DNA of 17,182 nt from Bacteroidota bacterium (lineage in GTDB: Bacteria; Bacteroidota; Bacteroidia; Cytophagales; Cyclobacteriaceae). Every line of letters begins with the position of its first letter. The first letter of the stretch is position 1. The translations under genes were made by a program, and so were the position numbers. The stretch covers positions 1-17,182 of the forward strand of contig JAEWLI010000086.1 in NCBI GenBank assembly GCA_023393375.1. Direction: 5' to 3'. This document shows, in pieces, positions 7,275-13,923 of this stretch. The notes under the pieces are model-generated. The model made no database searches. It was not told where the DNA came from and saw nothing but the letters and a program-made list of their open reading frames with translations.

Positions 7275-7859
7275 CTATTCATTATTTTTATAATAATCAT
7301 GTAGTTCCTTTCTCAGTTTTGTTTTGGCCCTAAATATCAATGATTCTACCGACGACAAGGTAGATTGTTGTACATCCGCAATTTCCTGATAACTCAATCC
7401 TTCAATGTTATGTAATACAAATGCCACTTTTTGATTTGGGGCCAGTTTATCAATTGCCTGGAAAAGAATCCTTGCTTTTTCTTTATCCTCCAGGATCACA
7501 CCGGGGTGTCTTAAATCAGGCACCTGTATGTTCTCTTGTTGGTCTTTTCCAAATAAACTTGTAATCATGGCAAATCGCTTTTTCACTTTTTTCTTGCGAA
7601 TACACTCCAGGGATTTATTTACAGCTATCCTGTATATCCATGTACTAAGGCTGGCATCTTCCCTAAACCTACCAATGGCTCTGTACACTTCAACAAATAC
7701 CTCCTGAGTAACATCCTCAGCATCCTCAGGATTGAGTACAAATGAAATACTGGTATTAAAAACTTTTTTCTGATAATCATCTACTAACTTTTTGAAAGCA
7801 TTCTGATTGCCACTTTTTAGTTCTTCTACCAATATTTCACCTTGAAGATCTTCCACCAT
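7275..7859 (-). CDS. RNA polymerase sigma factor, ECF subfamily
   Basis: This 194-residue protein has the two-domain ECF layout. Sigma region 2 (about 16-90) includes the core-binding segment DAEDVTQEVFVEVYRAI and the -10-recognising FREDASLSTWIYRIAVNKSL. Sigma region 4 (about 132-188) carries the helix-turn-helix LAPNQKVAFVLHNIEGLSYQ followed by EIADVQQSTLSSVESLIFRA. A basic linker joins the two domains, and no region 1 or 3 is present. It lies between a secreted Spy-like gene (38 bases upstream) and a putative anti-sigma gene (28 bases downstream) on the same strand. It should direct a stress regulon when released from the membrane. The target promoter cannot be deduced here. Confidence 0.93.
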   Translation of the reverse strand: MVEDLQGEILVEELKSGNQNAFKKLVDDYQKKVFNTSISFVLNPEDAEDVTQEVFVEVYRAIGRFREDASLSTWIYRIAVNKSLECIRKKKVKKRFAMITSLFGKDQQENIQVPDLRHPGVILEDKEKARILFQAIDKLAPNQKVAFVLHNIEGLSYQEIADVQQSTLSSVESLIFRAKTKLRKELHDYYKNNE

Positions 7860-7897
7860 GCAAAGTAAGCAATAATGTCGCCTGTTTTAATTTACTA

Positions 7898-8386
7898 TTA
7901 ATTAAACCTGTTCATGCCACCTCTTCCCTGAAACCCACTGCGACTTGCACCATTAAGACATCCGGGAAAGGCATTATTTCTGTTAAGGCTTCCTGCATTT
8001 CTATTGCGTGAGTCAAAATAAACCTTTTGTTCATCATTTAACTGTTCCCTCACCTCCATTTGGTGGCTTGTTCTGCTTTTTGCCAATTGTAATCTTAGGG
8101 CATAAATTTCATCCAAAAGATCATCCGCTTTTTTCTGATCTGGTTTGTCACTTTGTGTTACCACTCTCAAAGCTGCTTCTTTTTCTGCAATTCTGTTTCT
8201 CATATCAAGTGCATATTTTGTATGGGCAAGTCGGGAAGCATCTATTATTTCTTTTTGTGAATCAGTAAGTCCGGGGATTACACAATTACCAAAATTTCCT
8301 CCTCTAGGCCGGTTTGGTCTTTGAGCTTCTGCATAATGAATAGTGAATAAAACCACTAATAACGATAAAACTACTAATTTTTTCAT
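7898..8386 (-). CDS. Secreted Spy/CpxP-like periplasmic protein (LTxxQ motif)
   Basis: This 162-residue protein starts with a clear signal peptide, MKKLVVLSLLVVLFTIHYAEA, with likely cleavage before Q22. The mature part is helical with two LTxxQ motifs, LTDSQ (40-44) and LNDEQ (116-120), the hallmark of Spy/CpxP/ZraP periplasmic chaperones and metal sensors. Two cysteines outside the core, C35 and C143, could form a disulfide. The C-terminus is rich in Asn, Arg and Gly and looks disordered. The gene heads the minus-strand group containing the ECF sigma factor, putative anti-sigma factor and anchored sensor. It may be a target or the soluble sensor of that system. AAGAGAT just before the ATG is a weak ribosome-binding site. 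Confidence 0.75.
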   Translation of the reverse strand: MKKLVVLSLLVVLFTIHYAEAQRPNRPRGGNFGNCVIPGLTDSQKEIIDASRLAHTKYALDMRNRIAEKEAALRVVTQSDKPDQKKADDLLDEIYALRLQLAKSRTSHQMEVREQLNDEQKVYFDSRNRNAGSLNRNNAFPGCLNGASRSGFQGRGGMNRFN

Positions 8387-8766
8387 ATCTCTTTATTTTT
8401 TTGTTATATATGATTAGAGACTAAGCATGGCTAAAACTTGCGCTTTTTATTAAACTAATTCCCAATGTTGTGTGATTTTTTCCCCATTAGTGAATAAAAT
8501 TCTACATAAAATAAGGTTCTGCCCCCTGTGAGAGCCTTCTTTGGCATTAAATTAGGTTGGCAATGTTTTTGACTAATAACCATCATAGCAGAATAAGGTT
8601 AAGGGAACTATTTTTTCTGATGCTAGAGATAAATGTAAGATATTTTTTGATAATATTTGCTCAGAGTTCCCCCCCTTTCTTCATATTCTTTCTTTCAGGA
8701 CTTAGGTAATACCCGAAAATCCATTAATTTTAATGGATTAATTTTAATGGATTAATTTTTACATCT
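8387..8766. other. 380-base divergent intergenic region
   Basis: This gap separates the divergent Spy-like gene (minus strand) and the 419-residue unknown gene (plus strand), so it should hold both promoters. No TAnnTTTG element with a matching -33 element is convincing on either strand, which would fit an alternative sigma factor driving the Spy-like gene. The only clear structure is the tandem AT-rich repeat at 8718-8759. No open reading frame or RNA gene is recognised. Confidence 0.6.
8718..8759 (+). repeat. 14-bp tandem repeat with embedded palindrome before the 419-residue gene
   Basis: The unit AATTTTAATGGATT occurs at 8726-8739 and 8740-8753, followed by a partial copy (AATTTT, 8754-8759). 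The first unit also forms an inverted repeat with the preceding sequence: AATCCATTA (8718-8726) pairs with TAATGGATT (8731-8739). The array ends 7 bases before the ATG at 8767. Confidence 0.75.
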
Positions 8767-10026
8767 ATGTCCGGAAAGTTTGTTGTAATTAAACTGACAC
8801 CAGGGAAAATATTTTTTAATCCTAATCTCTGTATTGATTTCGGCCAAAGTAATTTACCCCAAACCCTACTCGATCAGCCATTTGGTTTTGTATATTGGAA
8901 ATTAAGACAGGTGAGTTATGATTCCATTTCATGTAATCTGATTGCTGAGGTGAGCGATTATTTCCCCCGGGATGAAGATATATCAGCATTCGAGTTACAA
9001 AAACCTAAATTACCCGTTCGGCAATTAACTTTTATGAATTTACGGGATGTCCAAACCATAAAAACAGCTATTTATTATTATCAAAAGAAGGTTATACCCC
9101 GGTTTCATGAGAATCCGGAAAACTATGGTGAAATAGTGGTACATGAACAGTTAAATGCTTTGAAAGATGTTAATCGTACATTAAAAAAACATTTTGAAGT
9201 CTATTTCAAAGAAATTACTTTCCGACCCGGATATATTTGTTTCAAAAGACATGTTGAAGAGATCAATACTCAAATAGAAATTTCTGTTGTGAATGATTGT
9301 TTGCTTGCAGAATATGATCATATAAAAAGCTTTTTTGCCAAAGCATTAAAATCGAAAAAAATCAGGGTTGATGCGGTCATTAAAATCGTTGACAATCAAG
9401 TGACAGATATTTCAGCTTATTCACCACAAATTGACCAGATAGATGAAAGATTGATAGAAAGCATTAAAATATCAAGGACATTGGATATTACCAAACCAAC
9501 TGTCAAAACCATAGATAAAAGCCTGTTTACTTCGGATGAAATTTTTGATACTTTAGTTGAAGAAGGTTCCACCGGAAATGTTTTTCATCAGGATGAGAAC
9601 GAAATACTTAATGCCCTTATCAGTATAAAAAAGGTGAGAAATTGGAAGCAACTGGAATATCTTGCTGGAAAAAAGCAGTATGAAGGTGAAAAATTAAAAT
9701 TTACCCTCTATCCCAATTTCGGGTTTTTGTTTTTAATTAGAGGTGAGTCCATGGATCATTTTTGCTGGGAGTTATTGAATTCTCATGCAACCTATATATG
9801 GAGTATAGCTCGAAATGAATCCTCAATTGAGATGAAGTACAAACGCATTGAAAATGTCATCAACTTCATCAGGAATACCGGCAGGGATAAGTATAAATCC
9901 TCATACAGGCATCATCACCTTGATGACGACCTCCTTTTCTGCGCGATCAATCATAAGGATGTGAATTCTGATTATATAAACGGTTTCGTGCGATGGAAGC
10001 ATCTCCTTGATGAAAAGTTGGTTTAA
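8767..10026 (+). CDS. Protein of unknown function, 419 residues
   Basis: I do not recognise this protein. It is predicted to be soluble, with no signal peptide or membrane segment, and mixes strand-rich and helix-rich stretches. The N-terminal 100 residues are strand-rich (KFVVIKLTPGKIFFNPNLCI). A helical part with RQLTFMNLRDVQTIKTAIYY follows (about 94-150), and a second mixed region covers about 155-260. The C-terminal third has a possible compact domain, LKFTLYPNFGFLFLIRG then FCWELLNSHATYIWSI. An unusual cluster, SYRHHHLDDDLLF, follows and could bind metal. Codon use resembles the neighbours, so the frame is probably a real gene. No catalytic motif is certain. A short hairpin with a T-run follows its stop. 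Confidence 0.75.
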   Translation: MSGKFVVIKLTPGKIFFNPNLCIDFGQSNLPQTLLDQPFGFVYWKLRQVSYDSISCNLIAEVSDYFPRDEDISAFELQKPKLPVRQLTFMNLRDVQTIKTAIYYYQKKVIPRFHENPENYGEIVVHEQLNALKDVNRTLKKHFEVYFKEITFRPGYICFKRHVEEINTQIEISVVNDCLLAEYDHIKSFFAKALKSKKIRVDAVIKIVDNQVTDISAYSPQIDQIDERLIESIKISRTLDITKPTVKTIDKSLFTSDEIFDTLVEEGSTGNVFHQDENEILNALISIKKVRNWKQLEYLAGKKQYEGEKLKFTLYPNFGFLFLIRGESMDHFCWELLNSHATYIWSIARNESSIEMKYKRIENVINFIRNTGRDKYKSSYRHHHLDDDLLFCAINHKDVNSDYINGFVRWKHLLDEKLV

Positions 10027-10040
10027 TAAAATATTTCGTG

Positions 10041-10058
10041 TACAGAAACTGTATTTTT
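10041..10058 (+). terminator. Short hairpin with T-run after the 419-residue gene
   Basis: TACAG (10041-10045) and CTGTA (10049-10053) form a 5-bp stem with a 3-base loop, followed directly by TTTTT (10054-10058). It lies 15 bases after the stop codon. The stem is short, so termination would be weak. Confidence 0.35.
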
Positions 10059-10082
10059 ATTGTGATTAATTGTGCTTTAGCA

Positions 10083-10113
10083 TTGTAAAATTTGTTATAA
10101 TCTCTTAGATTTA
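10083..10113 (+). promoter_or_regulatory. Possible promoter for the small acidic protein and trmJ-like gene
   Basis: A TTG at 10083-10085 is followed after 20 bases by TAGATTTA (10106-10113), which is one mismatch from TAnnTTTG. It lies about 30 bases before the ATG at 10142. Confidence 0.3.
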
Positions 10114-10141
10114 TGGTTTTAGCCACTTAAACTTTTCTATC

Positions 10142-10405
10142 ATGCTTATCAACAAAAAATTACAAGCTTTATTATCTTTGAAAAAAGATGCAGAAAATGC
10201 TTCCGGACAGCCTCAATCTGAGGAAGAGATTGAAAGTGCCATTATCAGTGAAGTTTTTGGAACACCCGAAATTTCAAATGATGACTATAGGAATTTTACC
10301 TATTTATCGGAACTGGTAAATAAACGAGCCCCAATACAAATGATGAGTATGGTTGAAGATGATGCTGATACCACTCATCCAAAAAGAAAAAATCCAAAAG
10401 ATTAA
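10142..10405 (+). CDS. Small acidic protein of unknown function, 87 residues
   Basis: I do not recognise this protein. It is short and acidic, with a basic N-terminal helix (MLINKKLQALLSLKKDAE), a central acidic stretch (SEEEIESAIISEVFG), and a hydrophilic, probably disordered C-terminus. It has no cysteine, membrane segment or signal peptide. The gene lies 115 bases after the 419-residue unknown and 50 bases before the trmJ-like gene, on the same strand as both. Codon use and position support a real gene. It may be an adaptor or a lineage-restricted small protein. Confidence 0.6.
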   Translation: MLINKKLQALLSLKKDAENASGQPQSEEEIESAIISEVFGTPEISNDDYRNFTYLSELVNKRAPIQMMSMVEDDADTTHPKRKNPKD

Positions 10406-10455
10406 ATTAAACATTATTAAGGTTTATCTAACACCAAGATCCAAGAGGGATATTT

Positions 10456-11145
10456 ATGGAAATTCATTATATTCTGGTAGAGCCGGCAGTACCTGAAAAT
10501 ATTGGTGCCAGTGCCAGAGCATTAAAAACTATGGGATTCACATCACTAAGGTTGGTGAATCCCTGTGATTATTTACATGTAAAAGCAAGGATGTTGGCAC
10601 ACGGTGCCCAGGATGTTTTGGAAGGCTCGAAAGTATATAAGGATCTAGCAAGTGCTTTGGAAGACCTTGATTTCAGCATTGGTACTACTGCAAAAAAAAG
10701 ATCTGTTAAATTTGATTATCATAATAGTGATGATATTCCGGAACTCATTAGAAATAAAAAAGGAACTATAGGGTCATTGGGAATTGTATTTGGCCGTGAA
10801 GAAAGTGGGTTGACCAATGAAGAGCTACAAATATGTACCATTGCCTCCTCAATCCCCTTGGAGGAATCATATCCTTCATTAAACTTGAGCCAGGCAGTCA
10901 TGATCTATGCTTACCTGTTTTCACCATTGCGGATTTCCGCAAAAAAGGAAATTGCCAATAAAATTGAGGAACAGGATTGGGCTTTACTTAGAAAAAAAGC
11001 TGAGGCCATATTACAGAAAACCGGCATTGAAAATAATCCTAATTTGTACAACAGAATGCTCGAACGGTTATCGGTAATTAATAAAGATGATATGAACCTT
11101 TTCCTTTCATTCTTCAATAAATTGGAAGAAAAATTAGGAAAATAA
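10456..11145 (+). CDS. trmJ: tRNA 2'-O-methyltransferase, TrmJ-like (SPOUT/TrmH family)
   Basis: This 229-residue protein is a SAM-dependent RNA 2'-O-ribose methyltransferase of the SPOUT knot fold. All three family motifs are present: PENIGASARALKTMG (13-27) with the conserved Asn and Arg, GIVFGREESGLTNEEL (109-124), and PSLNLSQAVMIYAY (140-153), which forms the knot and cofactor site. The LVNPCDYL and AHGAQDVL segments and the C-terminal extension (GIENNPNLYNRMLERLSVIN) parallel E. coli TrmJ, which modifies position 32 of tRNA. The exact RNA target here is inferred. AAGAGGG (10443-10449) before the ATG is one of the few good Shine-Dalgarno sequences in the window. The gene converges on the Usp operon with only 8 bases between stops. 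Confidence 0.82.
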   Translation: MEIHYILVEPAVPENIGASARALKTMGFTSLRLVNPCDYLHVKARMLAHGAQDVLEGSKVYKDLASALEDLDFSIGTTAKKRSVKFDYHNSDDIPELIRNKKGTIGSLGIVFGREESGLTNEELQICTIASSIPLEESYPSLNLSQAVMIYAYLFSPLRISAKKEIANKIEEQDWALLRKKAEAILQKTGIENNPNLYNRMLERLSVINKDDMNLFLSFFNKLEEKLGK

Positions 11146-11153
11146 TATAGGGA

Positions 11154-12002
11154 TTAACGGTGTGCAATAAATAATGGCAGACACCGCCGTTCGATGATAT
11201 CCCTGGCAACACTTGGAATAAGGAGGTTGGAAATTACATTACGGCCATAAGCTCCCATTACCACCAGCGGGTTTTCTACTGACTCGGCAAATCTGATTAT
11301 CTCTGAAGCAATGCTGGTACCTTCCAGCAATTGCACGCCTACGTTATTATAGTGCTGCTTTACGAGATCGAGCAGAAATTTTTCATTTTTTATTTCTTCC
11401 TCTAAGGAAGGTGTGACTGTTAAGATAGACGTGATTTTATCTTTGGTTGCATCAGAAAATAAACTTGAGAAAGCTTTAATAGCAAACACCGATGATTCTT
11501 TTCCATCGTATGTAAAAATAATATTATCGATACTCGTAATATTTGAAGGCAATATAAGTACCGGGCACTTACTTTCTTTTAATACGTGAAATAATAAGGA
11601 AGTGTCTGCCTTATTGGTGGCATGGTTATAAAAGATCTGATAACTTACAATTAATAAATCAGCATACATGCTTTGTTTTACCAATTCATAAGCCGTCATT
11701 TTGAAATCATTATGAATTTCATGGCGAATACCCAATAGTTTGGAAGGTTTGATAAAATTGGCAATCAGTTCTGCCTTTTTTTGGTCTTCCTCGCTTAATA
11801 ATTCATCTTGTTCATAAGGGTTGTAATCTTCCAGCCCAACTTTTTGAAAATACCCTGACACCTTAGTTGCGTAACTGAGGTCTTTGACCAGCAAACCCAC
11901 ATAAAGATTGTTTTTCCAATTGGCAAACAACTCTTTGGCTGTTGTGATCAGGTCTTTTACAAATGTTGAATGGTCATCTAGCGCAACCAATATTTTTCCC
12001 AT
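11154..12002 (-). CDS. Universal stress protein, tandem UspA domains, degenerate
   Basis: This 282-residue cytoplasmic protein is made of two UspA-like domains (about 1-153 and about 155-282). The nucleotide-binding signature G-2X-G-9X-G-S/T is altered: the second domain has VVMGAYGRNVISNLLIPSVA, with Pro where the third Gly should be. The first domain has no recognisable signature in the matching place (LLIVSYQIFYNHATNKADTS). It may therefore bind ATP weakly or not at all and could act as the partner of the adjacent Usp. It starts 7 bases after the stop of that Usp gene, so the two form one operon controlled from the promoter near 12935. Confidence 0.85.
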   Translation of the reverse strand: MGKILVALDDHSTFVKDLITTAKELFANWKNNLYVGLLVKDLSYATKVSGYFQKVGLEDYNPYEQDELLSEEDQKKAELIANFIKPSKLLGIRHEIHNDFKMTAYELVKQSMYADLLIVSYQIFYNHATNKADTSLLFHVLKESKCPVLILPSNITSIDNIIFTYDGKESSVFAIKAFSSLFSDATKDKITSILTVTPSLEEEIKNEKFLLDLVKQHYNNVGVQLLEGTSIASEIIRFAESVENPLVVMGAYGRNVISNLLIPSVARDIIERRCLPLFIAHR

Positions 12003-12009
12003 GCCCTAC

Positions 12010-12876
12010 TTACTTTAATCTAAATGTCCATACCGGACGTTTCGAATGGTTTACCACATCTTCAGCTATACTCCCACTTAACAAATGCATAATCCCTGTC
12101 CTTCCATGAGTGGACAATGCAATCAAATCAGCGTTTATGTCTTCAGCAAAATATATAATTCCTTCTTCTTCCAGTGAATCGCAATAAATATTTACAGAAT
12201 AATTCTTTAGCTTATTAGCCTCTGCAAAATCTTCAATCTGTTTTTTGATATGTCTGGTTGGTTCAAAATTTCCAGGTGTATTAATCTTAACCAAATGTAT
12301 GGTAGCATCGAATAGCGACTGGAGTTTTACCAGCTCATTTGTCACCACTTTTTGATCCTCTTTAAAATCAGATGCAAAAACTATATTTTTTATATTTTCG
12401 GCCGTCACTTTATCTTTTACTGTCAATACAGGGCATTTTGCCAGACGAACAACTTTTTCTGTATTTGAACCAATCAAAAACTCCTGTACACCACTGGTGC
12501 CGGTTGTGCCCATGATTACCAGATCCACATTATTTCCTGAAATTTCTTCAGAAATCCCATGGTATGGGTTTCCCATTTGCAGCTTATATCGGATATTGGT
12601 ATTGGCAAATCTGGGTTCATTTAATTTGTCTTCCAACTTTTGCTTGGATGTATCATGTAATTGAACCACATAAATGTTATCCATATGATTCGCATATCCG
12701 GGTGCCCCCATTGCATCGAAACTTGAAGTACCTGGAGCAAAAGCAGCCCCACCAGGAATGTCCAGCACATGGAGCAAAATAATTTCACTATCCGACTTTT
12801 TGGAAATTTCCAGAGCCAGATCCAGAGCAAACTCTGCCTGAGCAGAAAAATCTGTGGGTACCAATATTTTTTTCAT
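12010..12876 (-). CDS. Universal stress protein, tandem UspA domains, ATP-binding type
   Basis: This 288-residue protein holds two UspA domains. The first begins MKKILVPTDFSAQAEFALDL and contains the complete nucleotide-binding signature MGTTGTSGVQEFLIGSNTE (G123, G126, G136, S137). The second has the near-complete STHGRTGIMHLLSGSIAEDV close to the C-terminus (about 255-274). Both sites are consistent with ATP binding, the property of one Usp class. It is the first gene of a two-gene operon. Its upstream region carries two FNR-type palindromes and a promoter without a good -33 element, and a Crp/Fnr regulator gene lies next upstream. This context suggests induction on oxygen limitation or a related redox signal. 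Confidence 0.9.
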   Translation of the reverse strand: MKKILVPTDFSAQAEFALDLALEISKKSDSEIILLHVLDIPGGAAFAPGTSSFDAMGAPGYANHMDNIYVVQLHDTSKQKLEDKLNEPRFANTNIRYKLQMGNPYHGISEEISGNNVDLVIMGTTGTSGVQEFLIGSNTEKVVRLAKCPVLTVKDKVTAENIKNIVFASDFKEDQKVVTNELVKLQSLFDATIHLVKINTPGNFEPTRHIKKQIEDFAEANKLKNYSVNIYCDSLEEEGIIYFAEDINADLIALSTHGRTGIMHLLSGSIAEDVVNHSKRPVWTFRLK

Positions 12877-12934
12877 TGCTTTTTAAGTATTATAATGACT
12901 AATAAAAAACCGTTACATTAATACTTAATAATAA

Positions 12935-12942
12935 CAAAAATA
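12935..12942 (-). promoter_or_regulatory. Predicted -7 element of the usp operon promoter
   Basis: On the minus strand this reads TATTTTTG, a perfect TAnnTTTG. No TTG or TTTG lies 17-23 bases upstream, as expected for a promoter that needs an activator. The start of transcription would be near 12925-12931, leaving a leader of about 50 bases before the ATG at 12876. Confidence 0.55.
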
Positions 12943-12965
12943 GACCTAAAAAGCAAAATTTGGTA

Positions 12966-12979
12966 ATGATTGCTATCAG
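12966..12979. promoter_or_regulatory. FNR-type operator, promoter-proximal site
   Basis: The sequence ATGAT-TGCT-ATCAG contains the symmetric core TGAT-N4-ATCA of the FNR consensus (TTGAT-N4-ATCAA). Its centre, 12972.5, is about 41-47 bases upstream of the predicted usp transcription start, the class II activating position for Crp/Fnr proteins. The adjacent Crp/Fnr gene at 13134-13853 is the obvious candidate to bind it. Confidence 0.6.
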
Positions 12980-12987
12980 CGAAATAT

Positions 12988-13001
12988 ATGATTATTATCA
13001 T
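12988..13001. promoter_or_regulatory. FNR-type operator, promoter-distal site
   Basis: ATGAT-TATT-ATCAT is a perfect 5+5 palindrome with the FNR spacing of 4 bases. Its centre, 12994.5, is exactly 22 bp from the proximal site, about two helical turns, so both dimers would lie on the same face of the DNA. It would act as an upstream class I-like site about 64-70 bases before the start. Confidence 0.6.
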
Positions 13002-13040
13002 GAGAACAAATCCTTATTACTCACTGAACAATAGAGCTCT

Positions 13041-13075
13041 CTAAATAATGGAATATAGGATATAAGACTATTTAG
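13041..13075 (-). terminator. Weak inverted repeat downstream of the Crp/Fnr gene
   Basis: CTAAATA (13041-13047) pairs with TATTTAG (13069-13075) across a 21-base loop, about 60 bases beyond the stop of the regulator gene. There is no clear U-tract. It is listed as the only candidate for a 3' end between the regulator and the usp promoter. Confidence 0.2.
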
Positions 13076-13133
13076 TGCAGAAAATGAAAATAAATTATCG
13101 ATGAATGGATTTTCAGTGTTTGTATTTATTGGA

Positions 13134-13853
13134 TCAAAAACTATAAAGATCAGCCTCTTTCATCAATCCATGAGGGTTCATAACTTTAATCTTCTTACCT
13201 TCAAGTGATATCAGCTGATCGTTTTTAAATTCTGATAATAACCTGATAACCGTTTCAGTAGCTGTACCAATAATATTGGCTAGATCTTCCCTGGATAAGG
13301 CAATATCAATGAGAGTGCTCTCCGAGCCTTCCATACCATAGGTTTCCTTCAGCATGAGCAAAGTAGTAGCTAATCTTTCTCTCACTGATTTTTGGGCAAT
13401 GGTTACCAGTTGTTGTTCCATTAATCCTAGTTCATGGCATACCGCTTTCATCAGCTTTTGAAAAAACGAAGGATTGTTGTTTAGGATTTCGAGAAAATTT
13501 GATTTTGGTATATAACAAATAGCTGCTTCCTCAATTACAGTAGCAGAAGCGTTATAAAATTCTTCACTGATCAATGCCCTGTATCCCAGGAAATCACCAG
13601 GTTTTGAAAGGGTAAGAATCTGCTCTTTTCCTTCCGAACTCATTTTATACACTTTTACTTTACCTGAATTAATACAAAATATACCCATAGGGCGCGTGCC
13701 TTCATAAAATAAAGTTTGACCCTTTTTGTATTTAATGCAAGTCTTACCATGTCCAATATTAGCCAGATCTTTATCGGTTAGTTCTGAGAATAAGGAGTGG
13801 GATCTGGTTCCACAGTATTGGCAGCTAATGTTGATGTTTTTCTTTAGGCTCAA
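13134..13853 (-). CDS. Crp/Fnr family transcriptional regulator, FNR-like
   Basis: This protein has an N-terminal cysteine region, a cyclic-nucleotide-binding-fold sensor domain (about 20-140), a dimerisation helix, and a winged helix-turn-helix (about 165-230). Numbered from TTG 13853, C11 and C14 (CQYC) match FNR C20 and C23, and C113 in AAICYIP matches FNR C122. The third FNR ligand, C29, is replaced by S20, next to H19. The recognition helix TATETVIRLL has Glu (E200) and Arg (R204) as in FNR, and lacks the CRP Arg at the preceding position. The start is uncertain: TTG 13877 would lie at the predicted transcription start, so I chose TTG 13853 (239 residues). It probably regulates the adjacent usp operon. 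Confidence 0.85.
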   Translation of the reverse strand: MSLKKNINISCQYCGTRSHSLFSELTDKDLANIGHGKTCIKYKKGQTLFYEGTRPMGIFCINSGKVKVYKMSSEGKEQILTLSKPGDFLGYRALISEEFYNASATVIEEAAICYIPKSNFLEILNNNPSFFQKLMKAVCHELGLMEQQLVTIAQKSVRERLATTLLMLKETYGMEGSESTLIDIALSREDLANIIGTATETVIRLLSEFKNDQLISLEGKKIKVMNPHGLMKEADLYSF

Positions 13854-13881
13854 TGCGATAACCTGTTTTAATGACAAAGTC

Positions 13882-13913
13882 CAAATTTAATGTAATAATC
13901 CCAACCAAACAAA
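13882..13913 (-). promoter_or_regulatory. Promoter of the Crp/Fnr gene
   Basis: On the minus strand a -33 TTTG (13910-13913) and a -7 TAAATTTG (13882-13889) are separated by 20 bases, the best full match to the Bacteroidota consensus in the window. Transcription would begin near 13871-13877. That argues against the TTG at 13877 as start codon. No FNR-type palindrome is visible around this promoter. Confidence 0.6.
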
Positions 13914-13923
13914 TCATGCAAGG

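Noticed and set aside
7860..7870. TTACTTTG just before the ECF sigma start, resembling a -7 element
   Set aside because: The second base is not A, there is no -33 element, and transcription would begin inside or after the start codon.
8008..8268. 86-codon plus-strand open frame inside the Spy-like gene
   Set aside because: It is antisense to a gene with a clear signal peptide and LTxxQ motifs, and its product looks like a frame artefact.
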